Shown in pieces: positions 12,778 to 23,700 of a stretch of DNA of 64,000 nt. Numbering within the stretch: the first letter of the stretch is position 1; each line of letters opens with the position of its first letter. The notes beneath the pieces were generated by a model, which saw only the letters and a list, made by a program, of their open reading frames with translations, did not search any database and was not told the DNA's origin. The stretch comes from Rhynchopus sp. YZ270_cl-10 (Eukaryota; Euglenozoa; Diplonemea; Diplonemida; Diplonemidae), in the NCBI GenBank assembly GCA_964035575.1, contig OZ037878.1, forward strand, positions 62,001-126,000, in the 5' to 3' direction. A program made the position numbers and the translations under genes.

Positions 12778-13158
12778 TAGTGCGGAAATTGACCAAAAAA
12801 TGAGAACTTGCCTGTCGCCACCCCATAATAAATGTTATTCGCATGTCATTCGCATCCTGTTCGCATTGGCCAATGCGAACAGGATGCGAATACCCAATGC
12901 GAACAGGATGCGAATGATGCGAATGAGCCGTTCGCACGCTATGTATGCCTAGAGGAAAGGGGAAACACCCTTTTTGCGGGCACACCGCCTTTTTTGGTTC
13001 TCTTCAACAACATCATCAAAATCCACACAAAAAATGAGGAAAGGAATTTAAGAAGGTCTAAAAAGAAAACGTTCTCTCTCTCTCCACATTTTAATTACAG
13101 TCATTTTATCTACAAAAAAACACTCGATAAAAAAAAAATACACACAACTCATGAAATT

Positions 13159-14718
13159 CTACATTTCGAACGGAAGGTGGAAGGTCATCCTTTCTGTGCC
13201 TGTGTAGGGCTCGGGGCAGCCGCACATTGTGGCTGGGCAGGTGGTGGAGTTGACGACAGAGAGTGCCTGGTAAGACACGGTGACGCGACCTGCGGTGTTG
13301 TACACTTTGGGGTCTTCGCCGATGCCGAAGGAGCCGTGGAGTGCCTTGTCGTTGCAGGAGTGCAGGATGTAGGGTGCCCAGTGGCCGATCCCGCCTGTCC
13401 CGTTCTGCAGCTGCTCGAGGAGGGCAGCAGGCGTGGTCAGGGTGTACGACATGACGTTTGCCTGCGGTGTCGGCACCTGGTCGCACATCCTGGGCGTGGG
13501 ACGCTTGTTGAATTTCTCGCAGTTGAAGCAGTATCCATTCGTCAGGGTGAACAGGAAGCGGTCCGTTGCAGCCGCAGTAGGCAGCGCACTCAGCCCACTC
13601 CCGACACCCATCAGAACAGACCCTGCGGCGGTCTCTCCAAACACCCATGACCCGTTGCTCGAGACAGTGACGTTGACACTCTCAAGGTGGAACGCAGACT
13701 CAACAGGTGCACGCAGGCGACGCAGGACCGTGGCAGCACCGTTGGTGATGCTGCGCACAACGCCGTCTTCGGTGATGGCGATGACGCCGTGTGTGGAGCA
13801 CTGCAGCCCCGCAAGCTTGGAGTGGAGGTTGAAGAAGGTGCCCTCGGTGAGAAGCGACTGCGTCTCGGCGATGTAAGATGTGGTGTGGTGTGTGCAGTGG
13901 ACGGTGTGCGACAGCGTGGTGGTGGTCTGTGGTGTCGAAGCGACGTAGTTGAGCAGCGCCATCTGGTCCTGGTTGATCGCAAAGAGCAGCTCGTGCGAGA
14001 TGTTTGCTGCGATGAACCCGTCACGCACACTGCGGATTGTCTTCTCGTCGCTCGGCTCCCACAGCTGGAATGGCGTTGAGAGTGCGGCAAACTTCCCAAA
14101 AGAGGGCGACAGATCTTTCATCTTCTGCACCACATTCGCACAGCAGTTCATGTTCAGCACCTGGTAGCGCTTGTAATAACCAGAGTCGGATACCGCCGCC
14201 TCTTCAGGGTCACGTCCAGGGATCCATGTGGACGTCCAGGGCTGGAAACGGTCTTCGAAGCAGAAGCGTTCGGTGGGTGTGGCAGAGCCGTCGAGAATGA
14301 GGGTGATGTTGTGCTTCTGTGCAGAGGGCGTGAGCTCTTTGAACATGCTGTCCATGAGCTCAATGAAGGGCACGTCAAGGCAGGCCAGGCCACTGAACTT
14401 CACGCACAGTGCAAGGTAGCCACCGCTGAAGACGGACATCGCGTCCACGAGCTCAAGCGACGTGTTGTACGTCTCGTTCATGTCAGGGTCGTCGTGATTC
14501 AGCACAAAGCAGTGGCTCCCAGGGAATCCGTGCCGCTTGCAGAACTTCTCGTTGACAACGTAGTGCGGGTCAAGCTTCAGGCGCATGAATCCAGGTTCCA
14601 GCTTCGCCTTAGCGGCCAGCACAGGCCACTGCCGCATGTCGTTGTACGAATGCAGTTGGTACCCGAACTCCGCACCTCCCGCCACCGCAGCTGCGGTGCA
14701 CAACAGTGCCAATGACAT
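13159..14718 (-). CDS. Secreted PLC-like phosphodiesterase, copy 1
   Basis: 519 aa without introns. The first ~15 residues (MSLALLCTAAAVAGG) form a signal peptide. After it, HSYND near residue 23 and LNHDDP near residue 75 match the two His/Asp clusters that ring the active site in PLC-like TIM-barrel phosphodiesterases (glycerophosphodiesterase / PI-PLC fold). Many NxS/T sites and paired Cys suit a secreted glycoprotein. The C-terminal half looks beta-rich, without a family I know. Substrate is unknown; a phospholipid or glycerophosphodiester is the family expectation. This copy stops shortly after LPFE, whereas copy 2 (16349-17980) reads on. ACCCAG/AAAC upstream may be a splice acceptor. 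Confidence 0.75.
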   Translation of the reverse strand: MSLALLCTAAAVAGGAEFGYQLHSYNDMRQWPVLAAKAKLEPGFMRLKLDPHYVVNEKFCKRHGFPGSHCFVLNHDDPDMNETYNTSLELVDAMSVFSGGYLALCVKFSGLACLDVPFIELMDSMFKELTPSAQKHNITLILDGSATPTERFCFEDRFQPWTSTWIPGRDPEEAAVSDSGYYKRYQVLNMNCCANVVQKMKDLSPSFGKFAALSTPFQLWEPSDEKTIRSVRDGFIAANISHELLFAINQDQMALLNYVASTPQTTTTLSHTVHCTHHTTSYIAETQSLLTEGTFFNLHSKLAGLQCSTHGVIAITEDGVVRSITNGAATVLRRLRAPVESAFHLESVNVTVSSNGSWVFGETAAGSVLMGVGSGLSALPTAAATDRFLFTLTNGYCFNCEKFNKRPTPRMCDQVPTPQANVMSYTLTTPAALLEQLQNGTGGIGHWAPYILHSCNDKALHGSFGIGEDPKVYNTAGRVTVSYQALSVVNSTTCPATMCGCPEPYTGTERMTFHLPFEM

Positions 14719-14850
14719 TGTGATGTTTGTTTCTGGGTCTAGATATGTGTGGGGAATGAGAGAGGTAAGGAAAATGACACAATTCTTTGTTTTTTGAATA
14801 AAATGGTCCTCGCGGGCACATTCGTCACCAAAAAATATCAGACTTTTTGC

Positions 14851-15096
14851 TCACAGCATCGAGTTGAGAATCTCCCGCTCCACCCCATAGCTCGCACAGT
14901 GCGCGCACGCGGTGCTGCCTGCGGCGGTGTACGTGCACCCATCTTCACATTCTCCATCCACCCTGCGTCTATCGCACGCTGCAGGCCAGGGTCAAGCGCA
15001 GGGTTAGCACTCGCAAGCAGGCCACGTTGGAAGAGGGAGTGGGTTTCAGGTTGCACACCGTCGCCTTGCTGTTGGGAGGGGAGAACATAAACATCA
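14851..15096 (-). pseudogene. Remnant of the unknown gene that sits at 18113-19317
   Basis: The two ends of the neighbour gene are present here almost unchanged, but the ~610 bases equivalent to 18153-18762 are missing and the first exon is absent. The join changes the reading frame, so no equivalent protein can be made. It lies upstream of phosphodiesterase copy 1 just as the intact gene lies upstream of copy 2, showing that the two were duplicated as one block. Confidence 0.8.
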
Positions 15097-15108
15097 CCAC
15101 ACAGCGAG

Positions 15109-16043
15109 AGGTTTTGCATTACCCCATACGAAGAAACTGCTACAAAAAAAAGAGAACCAATCCGTTCACCCCAACACTGTGTCCAGGTCTCAGTTACGAA
15201 GTACTCAATGTTCTGTCTGCTTTTTGCAAAGGGCGCAGAAGGTGTCTGATGAAATTAGATGCACACTTATTGATGCAGAGCACTGACTGTGCACACCTAT
15301 GACATGGTGAAGTTGAAAGTGCAACGTCTCTGAGACGCAGGCACTGAAATAAGACACGCGACAGGGAACACACCCTTGTGTAATGATCGCACAAAGGGGG
15401 TGTGGTACCTCCACGGTATCCATTTTTCGAAGCACACACAACAAGGAACAAAAATAAAATGCATGTTTTGTAACACTTCCTACACAAAAGGGGGCTGTAC
15501 CAATTTAAAAAAAAACACCCAACTCGAGAAACCGAACGAAAAAAGATACAAGGAATAAAACGTTGGACACAAAAACACAAACCCAGGTTTTTCAAAATGA
15601 AAAAACAAGGGGGAGACAGAGGAAAAGGCTGAAAAGAAGAGAGACCTTGAAAGTGCAAAACGTCACAAGACATCAGACGCAGAACACTAACAAATAGTTC
15701 AGAGGGTGTTTTCACGAACAACACTTGGTAAAAAGAAACTGAGGCTTTTCCGTCAAGAAAATAAACCTTGTATTTGTGTTGTGCACAGCACATATCACAA
15801 AAGGAAACTGCGAGTAACTTCTCAAAAGCAAATATCGTCATTGACACGTTTCCCCCTTTTTTCTAGCGGCCATTCTCAAGAAAACCCCTTCTTTCACTGA
15901 ATAATTTAACCCAAGCGATAAGCACGTTGATGATGGGCCTTGAGACCAAAAAATACAACCGGAAAAATAATATAAAGCCTTAGGTCAGGTCACAGAACCC
16001 CTTAAGTGTCTTTTTCTTTGCATTCTGCCATAGTGTGTGTTGC
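15109..16043. repeat. 1-kb non-coding repeat, copy 2
   Basis: Near-identical to 9735-10773 but about 100 bases shorter. It begins directly where the duplicated phosphodiesterase block ends, so it marks a duplication or insertion junction. Confidence 0.8.
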
Positions 16044-16348
16044 ACACATACTTTTTATATATTAGTTGTGCTTTGTATCCCTTAGGAGCAACCAGCATCA
16101 ATAGAAGGTGGCGTCCACGCATTATCACCTAAGCAGCCTGCGTGATAAACCGCACTGGTAGGGAGCAGGAGAAGGAAAGAGTGGAGCAGAAAAGAGAGCA
16201 AATCACCGAACAAAGTGCCGTACTCTGTACATGGGGGGAGGGGGCAAGCATTTAAAAGCATGATGTTCTAAAAAAGGGTACGCAAACCACATGAACTCTC
16301 ATGGGCTTGGGGTCATGGCTTCTCAGGGCTCGCGGAGCGTGACACAAG
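16044..16348. other. Intergenic, no gene seen
   Basis: Spacer between repeat copy 2 and the 3' end of phosphodiesterase copy 2. Nothing recognised. Confidence 0.5.
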
Positions 16349-17980
16349 CTACTTGTGTAAGAGAAAAAAAAAGGACAAAAACGACAATAAATCTGGGTAG
16401 GGTAGATCAGGCTCATGAAATTCTATATTTTCGAAAGGAAAGTTGAAGGTCAGTCTCTCTGTGCCTGTGTAAGGATCGGGGCAGCCGCACATTGTGGCCG
16501 GGCAGGTGGTGGAGTTGACGACGGAGAGTGCCTGGTAAGACACGGTGACGCGACCTGCGGTGTTGTACACTTTGGGGTCTTCGCCGATGCCGAAGGAGCC
16601 GTGGAGTGCCTTGTCGTTGCAGGAGTGCAGGATGTAGGGTGCCCAGTGGCCGATCCCGCCTGTCCCGTTCTGCAGCTGCTCGAGGAGGGCAGCAGGCGTG
16701 GTCAGGGTGTACGACATGACGTTTGCCTGCGGTGTCGGCACCTGGTCGCACATCCTGGGCGTGGGACGCTTGTTGAATTTCTCGCAGTTGAAGCAGTATC
16801 CATTCGTCAGGGTGAACAGGAAGCGGTCCGTTGCAGCCGCAGTAGGCAGCGCACTCAGCCCACTCCCGACACCCATCAGAACAGACCCTGCGGCGGTCTC
16901 TCCAAACACCCATGACCCGTTGCTCGAGACAGTGACGTTGACACTCTCAAGGTGGAACGCAGACTCAACAGGTGCACGCAGGCGACGCAGGACCGTGGCA
17001 GCACCGTTGGTGATGCTGCGCACAACGCCGTCTTCGGTGATGGCGATGACGCCGTGTGTGGAGCACTGCAGCCCCGCAAGCTTGGAGTGGAGGTTGAAGA
17101 AGGTGCCCTCGGTGAGAAGCGACTGCGTCTCGGCGATGTAAGATGTGGTGTGGTGTGTGCAGTGGACGGTGTGCGACAGCGTGGTGGTGGTCTGTGGTGT
17201 CGAAGCGACGTAGTTGAGCAGCGCCATCTGGTCCTGGTTGATCGCAAAGAGCAGCTCGTGCGAGATGTTTGCTGCGATGAACCCGTCACGCACACTGCGG
17301 ATTGTCTTCTCGTCGCTCGGCTCCCACAGCTGGAATGGCGTTGAGAGTGCGGCAAACTTCCCAAAAGAGGGCGACAGATCTTTCATCTTCTGCACCACAT
17401 TCGCACAGCAGTTCATGTTCAGCACCTGGTAGCGCTTGTAATAACCAGAGTCGGATACCGCCGCCTCTTCAGGGTCACGTCCAGGGATCCATGTGGACGT
17501 CCAGGGCTGGAAACGGTCTTCGAAGCAGAAGCGTTCGGTGGGTGTGGCAGAGCCGTCGAGAATGAGGGTGATGTTGTGCTTCTGTGCAGAGGGCGTGAGC
17601 TCTTTGAACATGCTGTCCATGAGCTCAATGAAGGGCACGTCAAGGCAGGCCAGGCCACTGAACTTCACACACAATGCAAGGTAGCCACCACTGAAGACAG
17701 ACATCGCGTCCACGAGCTCAAGTGACGTGTTGTACGTCTCGTTCATGTCAGGGTCATCGTGGGTCAGCACAAAGCAGTGGCTCCCAGGGAAGCCGTGCCG
17801 CTTGCAGAACTTCTCGTTGACAACGTAGTACGGGTCCAGTTTCAGGCGCATAAAGCCGGCGTCCAGCTTCGCCTTAGCGGCCAGCACAGGCCACTGCCGC
17901 ATGTCGTTGTACGAATGCAGTTGGTACCCGAACTCCGCACCTGCCACCGCAGCTGCGGTGCACAACAGTGCCAATGACAT
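16349..17980 (-). CDS. Secreted PLC-like phosphodiesterase, copy 2
   Basis: 543 aa, nearly identical to copy 1 through the signal peptide and the HSYND and HDDP clusters. Most differences lie in the first ~110 residues. The C-terminus differs: a small change near the copy 1 stop keeps the frame open, adding about 26 residues ending in a hydrophobic LLSFLSFFFLLHK tail. The tail could act as a membrane or GPI-type signal, or could be read-through of former 3' UTR. Its intact upstream neighbour (18113-19317) suggests that this is the parental copy. Confidence 0.75.
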   Translation of the reverse strand: MSLALLCTAAAVAGAEFGYQLHSYNDMRQWPVLAAKAKLDAGFMRLKLDPYYVVNEKFCKRHGFPGSHCFVLTHDDPDMNETYNTSLELVDAMSVFSGGYLALCVKFSGLACLDVPFIELMDSMFKELTPSAQKHNITLILDGSATPTERFCFEDRFQPWTSTWIPGRDPEEAAVSDSGYYKRYQVLNMNCCANVVQKMKDLSPSFGKFAALSTPFQLWEPSDEKTIRSVRDGFIAANISHELLFAINQDQMALLNYVASTPQTTTTLSHTVHCTHHTTSYIAETQSLLTEGTFFNLHSKLAGLQCSTHGVIAITEDGVVRSITNGAATVLRRLRAPVESAFHLESVNVTVSSNGSWVFGETAAGSVLMGVGSGLSALPTAAATDRFLFTLTNGYCFNCEKFNKRPTPRMCDQVPTPQANVMSYTLTTPAALLEQLQNGTGGIGHWAPYILHSCNDKALHGSFGIGEDPKVYNTAGRVTVSYQALSVVNSTTCPATMCGCPDPYTGTERLTFNFPFENIEFHEPDLPYPDLLSFLSFFFLLHK

Positions 17981-18112
17981 TGTGATGTTTGTTTCTGGGT
18001 CTAGATATGTGTGGGGAATGAGAGAGGGAAGGAAAATGACACAATTCTTTGTTTTTTGAATAAAATGGTCCTCGCGGGCACATTCGTCACCAAAAAATAA
18101 CAGACTTTTTGC

Positions 18113-19317
18113 TCACAGCATCGAGTTGAGAATCTCCCGCTCCACCCCATAGCTCCGTGTCGGCTTTGCGACGAACGTTCCTGGAGAGACTGGAAGGCTG
18201 TACGGCGTAGCGAACCCCCCTTGCCCTTGCCCCTGCCCACTTCGCCCTACTGCCGCGGGCTCTGTGTTAGCACGCATGGGAGAGCCTGGCCTTGGGGCAC
18301 CCAGGTCTGTGGGGACACTGCCTACACCGACACCTTCTTCGGGTGATACGTCTGGCCCGGGACGGAGCCAGTGGCAGTACTCGTAGATCATGGCAAGCCA
18401 CTTCTCTGCAGAGCTGGCAGACATATGCACACGCCACTGCTGCATCCCTGTGGACAGCAGCAGTGTGTCGCAGTCGTGGTTGGAAAACCCTGCGCGCCTG
18501 AGGTGGCTGCACTGCATGTACTCCTGCCAGCCACCGTTCAATGGTGCTTCGGTCACGACGTGCTGGCGGTCAGGTGTCGACAGCACGACGCACGGCCCCA
18601 GCTCGGCCCACTCTGTAACCGCGAACCTGCGCCGCACGACGCCGCCACTGCCCTTGACACGCACCTCGCAGATGGTACCCTTCGCTGGCACAGTACTGCC
18701 CCACACAGACGACAGAATCGCCTTGCTCTCGCGTCGCAGCGCCTCACGGTGTTCACGCACAGTGTGCGCACGCGGTGCTGCCTGCGGCGGTGTACGTGCA
18801 CCCATCTTCACATTCTCCATCCACCCTGCGTCTATCGCACGCTGCAGGCCAGGGTCAAGCGCAGGGTTAGCACTCGCAAGCAGGCCACGTTGGAAGAGGG
18901 AGTGGGTTTCAGGTTGCACACCGTCGCCTTGCTGTTGGGAGGGGGGAGAACATAAACATCACCACAAACAATACAACACTTCATAGCCTCCTACACACCA
19001 TCACAGATGCAAACCCCCCCCCACAACCTCTCCACTACAAAACATACCTCCAAGTTGTACAGAATGTCATCTATCCCCGGAAGCGAGCGGTCCAGGTGTG
19101 GGAACACATAGTCCTGCTCGCGCTCCTTATCGCGGCTGCGTGGGGATGGATCCTGGGGGATTTGGTGTTGAATGAAGGCAGGTACAGAGTCATCCGAGGA
19201 CAGAGCACGTCCCGCAGGGGGAATACGATGCATATGCACCGACAGTGCTGGAGGCGAGGGCACGTCAATCTCCATGCTCGCTAACCCCTTCACAGGTGCA
19301 GTACGCCATGCTTCCAT
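18113..19317 (-). CDS. Unknown protein, 2 exons
   Basis: Exon 1 (19317-19048) ends LYNLE before GTATGT; exon 2 (18931-18113) starts after CCCAACAG in the same phase, giving about 362 aa. Exon 1 is Pro/Asp-rich. Exon 2 has an amphipathic region, a stretch of alternating strands near residues 155-250 with several Cys, Trp and His (TEWAELGPCVVLST then NGGWQEYMQC), and a Gly/Pro/Gln-rich tail. The strand pattern could be a PH/EVH1-like fold, but I do not recognise the family and assign no function. A first coding exon further upstream cannot be excluded. Its deleted duplicate lies at 14851-15096. Confidence 0.65.
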
Positions 19318-19651
19318 ATAAAGTTGCAAAAGTTGATAATATTGGAACCCCCTACCTCGTTTCCCTTAAACGCTCCACAGATACAAACCCGGAGTGTCAA
19401 TCCGGGGGAATATGACAAAAAAAAAACAAACGACCAAAAAATCTAAAGTGTTACAAAAAAAAGGGGGTTAATTTGGCATGAGAGGTGTGTGTGGAGAGGG
19501 GAGGGGTGCCTGAGATGGTGAGGTATTGTATTTTGTGATAAATTATTCGGAAAAAAACGGGGGGTAAAAAAATGGTGGGTGGTTTTGTTCTTATTTGTTC
19601 AAGGGAATGTTCTAAGGGGGTTGATAAGAGAGATCTGGGTTTGTTGTTTAT

Positions 19652-19706
19652 TTGAAAACTCGGTCGTATTGTAGTGCAACAGCACCCGAGGATGAGTTGC
19701 ACTATT
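19652..19706. repeat. Dispersed hairpin family 2, copy b
   Basis: Here the stem is a perfect 9-bp TAGTGCAAC/GTTGCACTA around the conserved CACCCGAGGATGA loop. The other copies have different bases in both arms. Confidence 0.75.
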
Positions 19707-19720
19707 CCAAACACGTTTAT

Positions 19721-19910
19721 GGTACTCCGGAGGGGGTCGATATTGACAGGTCGTTGGCGTAGGCATGGGGTGCCATTTTTTTTAATTTCCCTTATGATTT
19801 TGGGTGTGTGGAAAAACACACACAAAATGCAATGGGCAATTTTAAAAGGGCACACCCCCACCTATATTGACAGGTCGCTGACAGGTCCTTGACCGATTTC
19901 CCAGAGCACC
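19721..19910. mobile_element. Short repeat with GGTRCTCCGG/AGCACC ends, copy A
   Basis: Left end GGTACTCCGGAGGGG and right end CCAGAGCACC are imperfect inverted repeats. ATATTGACAGGTCG occurs twice inside as a direct repeat. A half-length relative lies at 60572-60673. Probably a small non-autonomous element. Confidence 0.5.
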
Positions 19911-20314
19911 ATTTTAAGTAACTTTTTAGTAACGTTTATTTTCTGTATTTTTGCGCTCTCCTCATTTCGCAATGAAATAACAAAAGCTGATTTGAAACCA
20001 AAGAATTTTGTATGTTTTTTTTTGCCATTTTTTTCCCCCCCTCCTTTGAACGTTTCTTTCTATGAAAAGATGAAGAAAAACACCCGTTCTGAGCACCGCG
20101 CCTCAGCGTGCAGCTTTCACCTCTTTTTATTTTTATTTTTTCGTTTTCGACCCTTCAAGGGTTCCCTCCCACCCACCCATATTGTTACGTTTCGACGTAA
20201 CTATAGATACGCGTACGACCCACCCGCCCGCACCTTCCCCCCCAGTATATAATTGCAGCTTCAGAAGGAACTGCATTGCTATATGAGCGTGCTGATACAC
20301 AGCACAGTATGTGC

Positions 20315-23300
20315 TCAGAGCAAACGTGCACAGCCCTGGACCTCAAATTGGAAATTCGACGCGCTAGTTGCAATTCTGTGGGTATTTTATGTTGGTTTTG
20401 GGTGTTGCATAAAACGGAAACGTATCGCCATACCTCTTCAGGGCTGCCAGCCACGACGCCTGTACCTTTCCAGCAAACGCACCCACAGCTGCATCGCTGC
20501 CCTGCCACTGCTCGGCAGCACACGCAGACACTTCACGAAGGATCTGCGCATTGTCGTTGAGGGGCTTGATGTGTGCGGAGAGCGCTTTGGCGTGCTCGGC
20601 AGTGATCTTGAGTGCGTCTGTGAAGGTGGTGAGTGCACCCGGCAGAGCACCGCCCGCAATACGTTCCTTGAGTGAACGTGCAGAGGTGAGGTGCTGCAGG
20701 CACGTCACCACCATGGGCACAGCACCACGCAGTGCGTACGTCGTGCTCTTCGTCTCCGTCCACTGCGCATCCTTCCACGGAGCGGACTGTGCCGTCAGCT
20801 GTGCCGCAAGAGCAACCAAAGCACTCCCCAGCGCCTCCACACCACACTTCGTTGCCTCCACAGAAGAAGCCGCATTCTGCACAACCTTAAAGAGCTCAAT
20901 AAGAACGTTGTGCGAAGCGGTGCTGTACGTGGTGTGGTTGGGATGGGGAGGGAGGGGTGATGTGAGTGATACAATGTGAAGAGCGAAAGTGAAGAGAAAA
21001 TTTGTAAAGTGAATGTGCCTCTCGTGCACATCTAAAATTGTGGGTGGGGTTAAAAACGAATTTCTGTAGTTGGTTGGGTTGTTGGGTTGTAACCGGAATA
21101 CGGCTAGTATGGGGAGGAGGGAATCATACGCAATATCGTTGGTTGCAATGTTGTCGACGGTACTGACAGGGACTGCAGAGTAGGCTTCGTGTGTAAGCTT
21201 TGCGTGTTCTGGGTGGTGTTGGTGGAGAGATGAAGATATGGAGATGGAGAGATGGGGAAACACACCAGGACTGGTACAGTCGGTTGCGCCGTACGTAAAA
21301 AAAAGGGGTGTTTTGGATTAGTATGGAAATGGTTTACTCTTTTCGCGAAATTTGGCTCACGTCGACACTTTCACGCACCCCGTGTCTTACTGTACTGCGA
21401 ACAAAAGACAGAACATACCCGCAACAGCTGCCCACCAGTCCACAGTGACCTCAACTGCCTCCTGCTTGGGCTCTTCTGCTGTCTTCTTTTTGCCTTTCGC
21501 CTTTGCCTTTGTTGGCTCGGCTTTCTGCGACGCTGCATCAGAGGCGTGGAAGAGTGCTTGCATGCATTTAAGCATGTGGTACTTTGCCTGGAGCAGGGGG
21601 CGTCTCTGTGTCTCGACCTGTGTGTGAGGTGGTTTAGTTCATAGAAGCAAGTATCGCAAACAAATGTACATACGTCCTTCGGCGCATGCGTAGAGGAGAG
21701 CAGCTTCGCGGTGAGTGTCTGCGAGAGCTCCGACTCAGGTGCGCAGAGCACTGTGGACGCAACACACTTTGTGTCCTGGTTGTCCTGGGGCGTGGTAGAC
21801 ATGTTGGGGACGGTGCGGTCAATGAGGTCAAGCACCTTGCGTGTGTGGGCGGTGTCGGTGGAGGCAAGGAACTGCGTCAGCACGTTCTCCACTGCAGACT
21901 CGCGCCACACGCACGAAGCGGCAAGCGCAGAGCGGAACTGCTCCATCTCAAAGATCTTCGAACACGCAAGCTTGTTCCACGCGCTGATCGCGATATTCCC
22001 GTTGTGCCCATCAAAGCGGTCGTGGAAGGAAGACACCCGCTGCGACAGAAACGTCTGCTCCTCCTCAGACCCCAAGGACAGCGCAGTGCTGTGAAGCATG
22101 TACGTCAGACTCTCGCGTTGTATGAATTTGATGTCCAACTCTTCCGACACAGCTGCTTGTGTGTTGACGCCGAGCAGGGGCGGCAGCAGCAGCTGCCACT
22201 GCTGCAGGTGTGTGTTGTTCTTTGGGAGGGGCAGCAGCTCGAGCAGCACCAAGCACTGTGCGAGGTAGCGCCGCTCGTCTGTTCTGCAGAACCTGTTGAG
22301 GAGGAGGAGCGCACCCAGCTGGAGGGCGTCGTCGCCGTACGGCTTCTCCGTCTTCTCGAGGTCCTTGCTGAGGGGTGCAGACGCGGTGCTGAGCTCTATG
22401 AAGGCTGCGAGGTGGGCACGCAGGTCTTCGTCGCTGATGTCGTTGTACAGACCTAATGAGAAGGCGGCTCTGTGTTTCGCAAGCTCGTGCGAGAGGCTGA
22501 CCAGGTCCGACGCAGGTTTGCTTGGCGAGCCGATAGCGTCCACAAGCGCTGCAGCACAGCCCTTCTCTGCGATGACAGGGAGGAACTTGGCAACGTCCAT
22601 GTGGCTCTGTGGCTTGTACTTCATCCACGCGATGTACGATGCTGTGCTCTTCACAAGGTCGGCTGCCTCCGCCAGGCCGGCCTTGACACGCAGCCAGAGG
22701 AGGTGGCGCGCAGCCAGGGGCGTGGCTCGCCGCAGGCGGTTCGTGACGACTGCGTCCTCAAGGGACGTCACCTCGCCGAGGAAGGCCTCTGCGCTCGGCC
22801 ACGTTGCGTCTGCACCTTCCTCCGTTGGCTCGCCCGCCACAAGCCTCTCCAGGGTGATGAAGTACCCGTCCCACCAAAACCAGTTGTCCCGCTGGTGTTC
22901 GCTACGCAGGAGCTCTTTGTATGCAATATTTGCCTTCGCATACGCCCCCGTTGTCTCGTAAATCTCAATGACGTACGCCTTGCGCTCGTCGTCCATGGGG
23001 AACAGGTCCCGTGCCACCTTGCTGTCGAGGAAGGCCAGTGCCTCGTCGTACTGCTCACGCCGCTTCATCACGTAGAGGTGCAGCCACAGCAGCTGCCGCG
23101 TCAGTTTTGCTGTGTCCCCCGCAAAAATCTTCTCAAGCATCTTGTTCGAAAGCAGAAGAAGCATATTCTTCGCGTCCCCAGGCGCGACCTGCAGCACGTT
23201 GCACATAATTGACCACACCTGGTAGTCCTGGTTCTTCGTGCGCTTGTTCAACGCCATCGACTGCTTCTGCATCTCCTTGAGATCTCTGTTCCAGAGCAGC

Positions 23301-23700
23301 GCTGTGAAGTACGTCTCACTCACGAGGCTGTTCTGCCCTTGGCAGACGTCGTTCGTGAGCTTCAGGCAGGCAACTGCGTCTGCCTTAAGGTTCAGCTCTA
23401 CGAGCACCCACCACATGACGTGCACGACGTTCTCATCTGCAAAGGCTATGGGCTCCTTCATGAACTCTGCTGCCAGCTCCCGTGCCTTCTCATGCGACCC
23501 TGTTTTGCGAAGCGCAAGAATCCGCATCGACCTGACAATCTGGCTGGCAGGATACTTCACTTCCAACGGGGTGAGTGTTCTCAGCGCCTCCCTGGGGTTC
23601 GTGTCCAGCAACTGTGGTGGTGTTGGTGTGGCAAGTGACCCAGTAAGACAACACATACATTGAACAAATGGTTCAGCATAACAAGATCGATGTCCGCCAT
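20315..23700 (-). CDS. NAA25: NatB auxiliary subunit NAA25 (MDM20), 6 exons
   Basis: Exons 23700-23659, 23611-21674, 21617-21419, 21208-21130, 20922-20434 and 20375-20315 join with matching phases to 935 aa, close to human NAA25 (about 970). All five introns start GTATG and end in (C)AG. The TPR-like N-terminus includes a MQKQSMALNKRTKNQDY segment resembling the human KMQQAGMALYK stretch, then a helical repeat body, and a C-terminal GKVQASWLAALKR close to human GKVQSSYLHSLLE. NAA25 anchors the NatB N-terminal acetyltransferase, whose catalytic subunit NAA20 acetylates Met-Asp/Glu/Asn starts on the ribosome. A 3-exon reading that stops after AVAG would lose the C-terminal domain; the 6-exon model recovers it. 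Confidence 0.85.
21006..21033. repeat. Hairpin family 1, copy inside NAA25 intron 4
   Basis: AAGTGAATGTGC, CTCTC loop, GTGCACATCT. The stem top is GTGC/GCAC rather than CTAAGC/GCTTAG, as in the copy at 30898. Confidence 0.55.

Larger units (their letters stand above)
11202..12952. mobile_element. Foldback element I carrying TACTG and TATACTGTG arrays
   Basis: Ends are 24-nt inverted repeats beginning CTAG(A/G)CATACATAGCG with two mismatches. Inside each end are clustered ATTCGCAT/ATGCGAAT palindromic words (11220-11410 and 12838-12930). The core holds a (TACTG) array, ATAACGTTAT and AATAGGCTAAT palindromes, a CCAGCTACCAC/GTGGTAGCTGG hairpin near 11960, and a (TATACTGTG) array. Codons in the arrays are open in most frames only because of the repeat. 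The target duplication may be CTAG, which is uncertain. Confidence 0.6.
19318..20314. other. Intergenic with repeats
   Basis: No gene seen between the unknown two-exon gene and the 3' end of NAA25. It contains hairpin family 2 copy b and one GGTRCTCCGG-ended repeat, described separately. Confidence 0.5.

Noticed and set aside
12042-12985. ORFs of 200-295 aa made of YTQ, VYTVYT or CILC repeats
   Set aside because: They exist only because a 9-bp unit without stops keeps several frames open on both strands; not genes.
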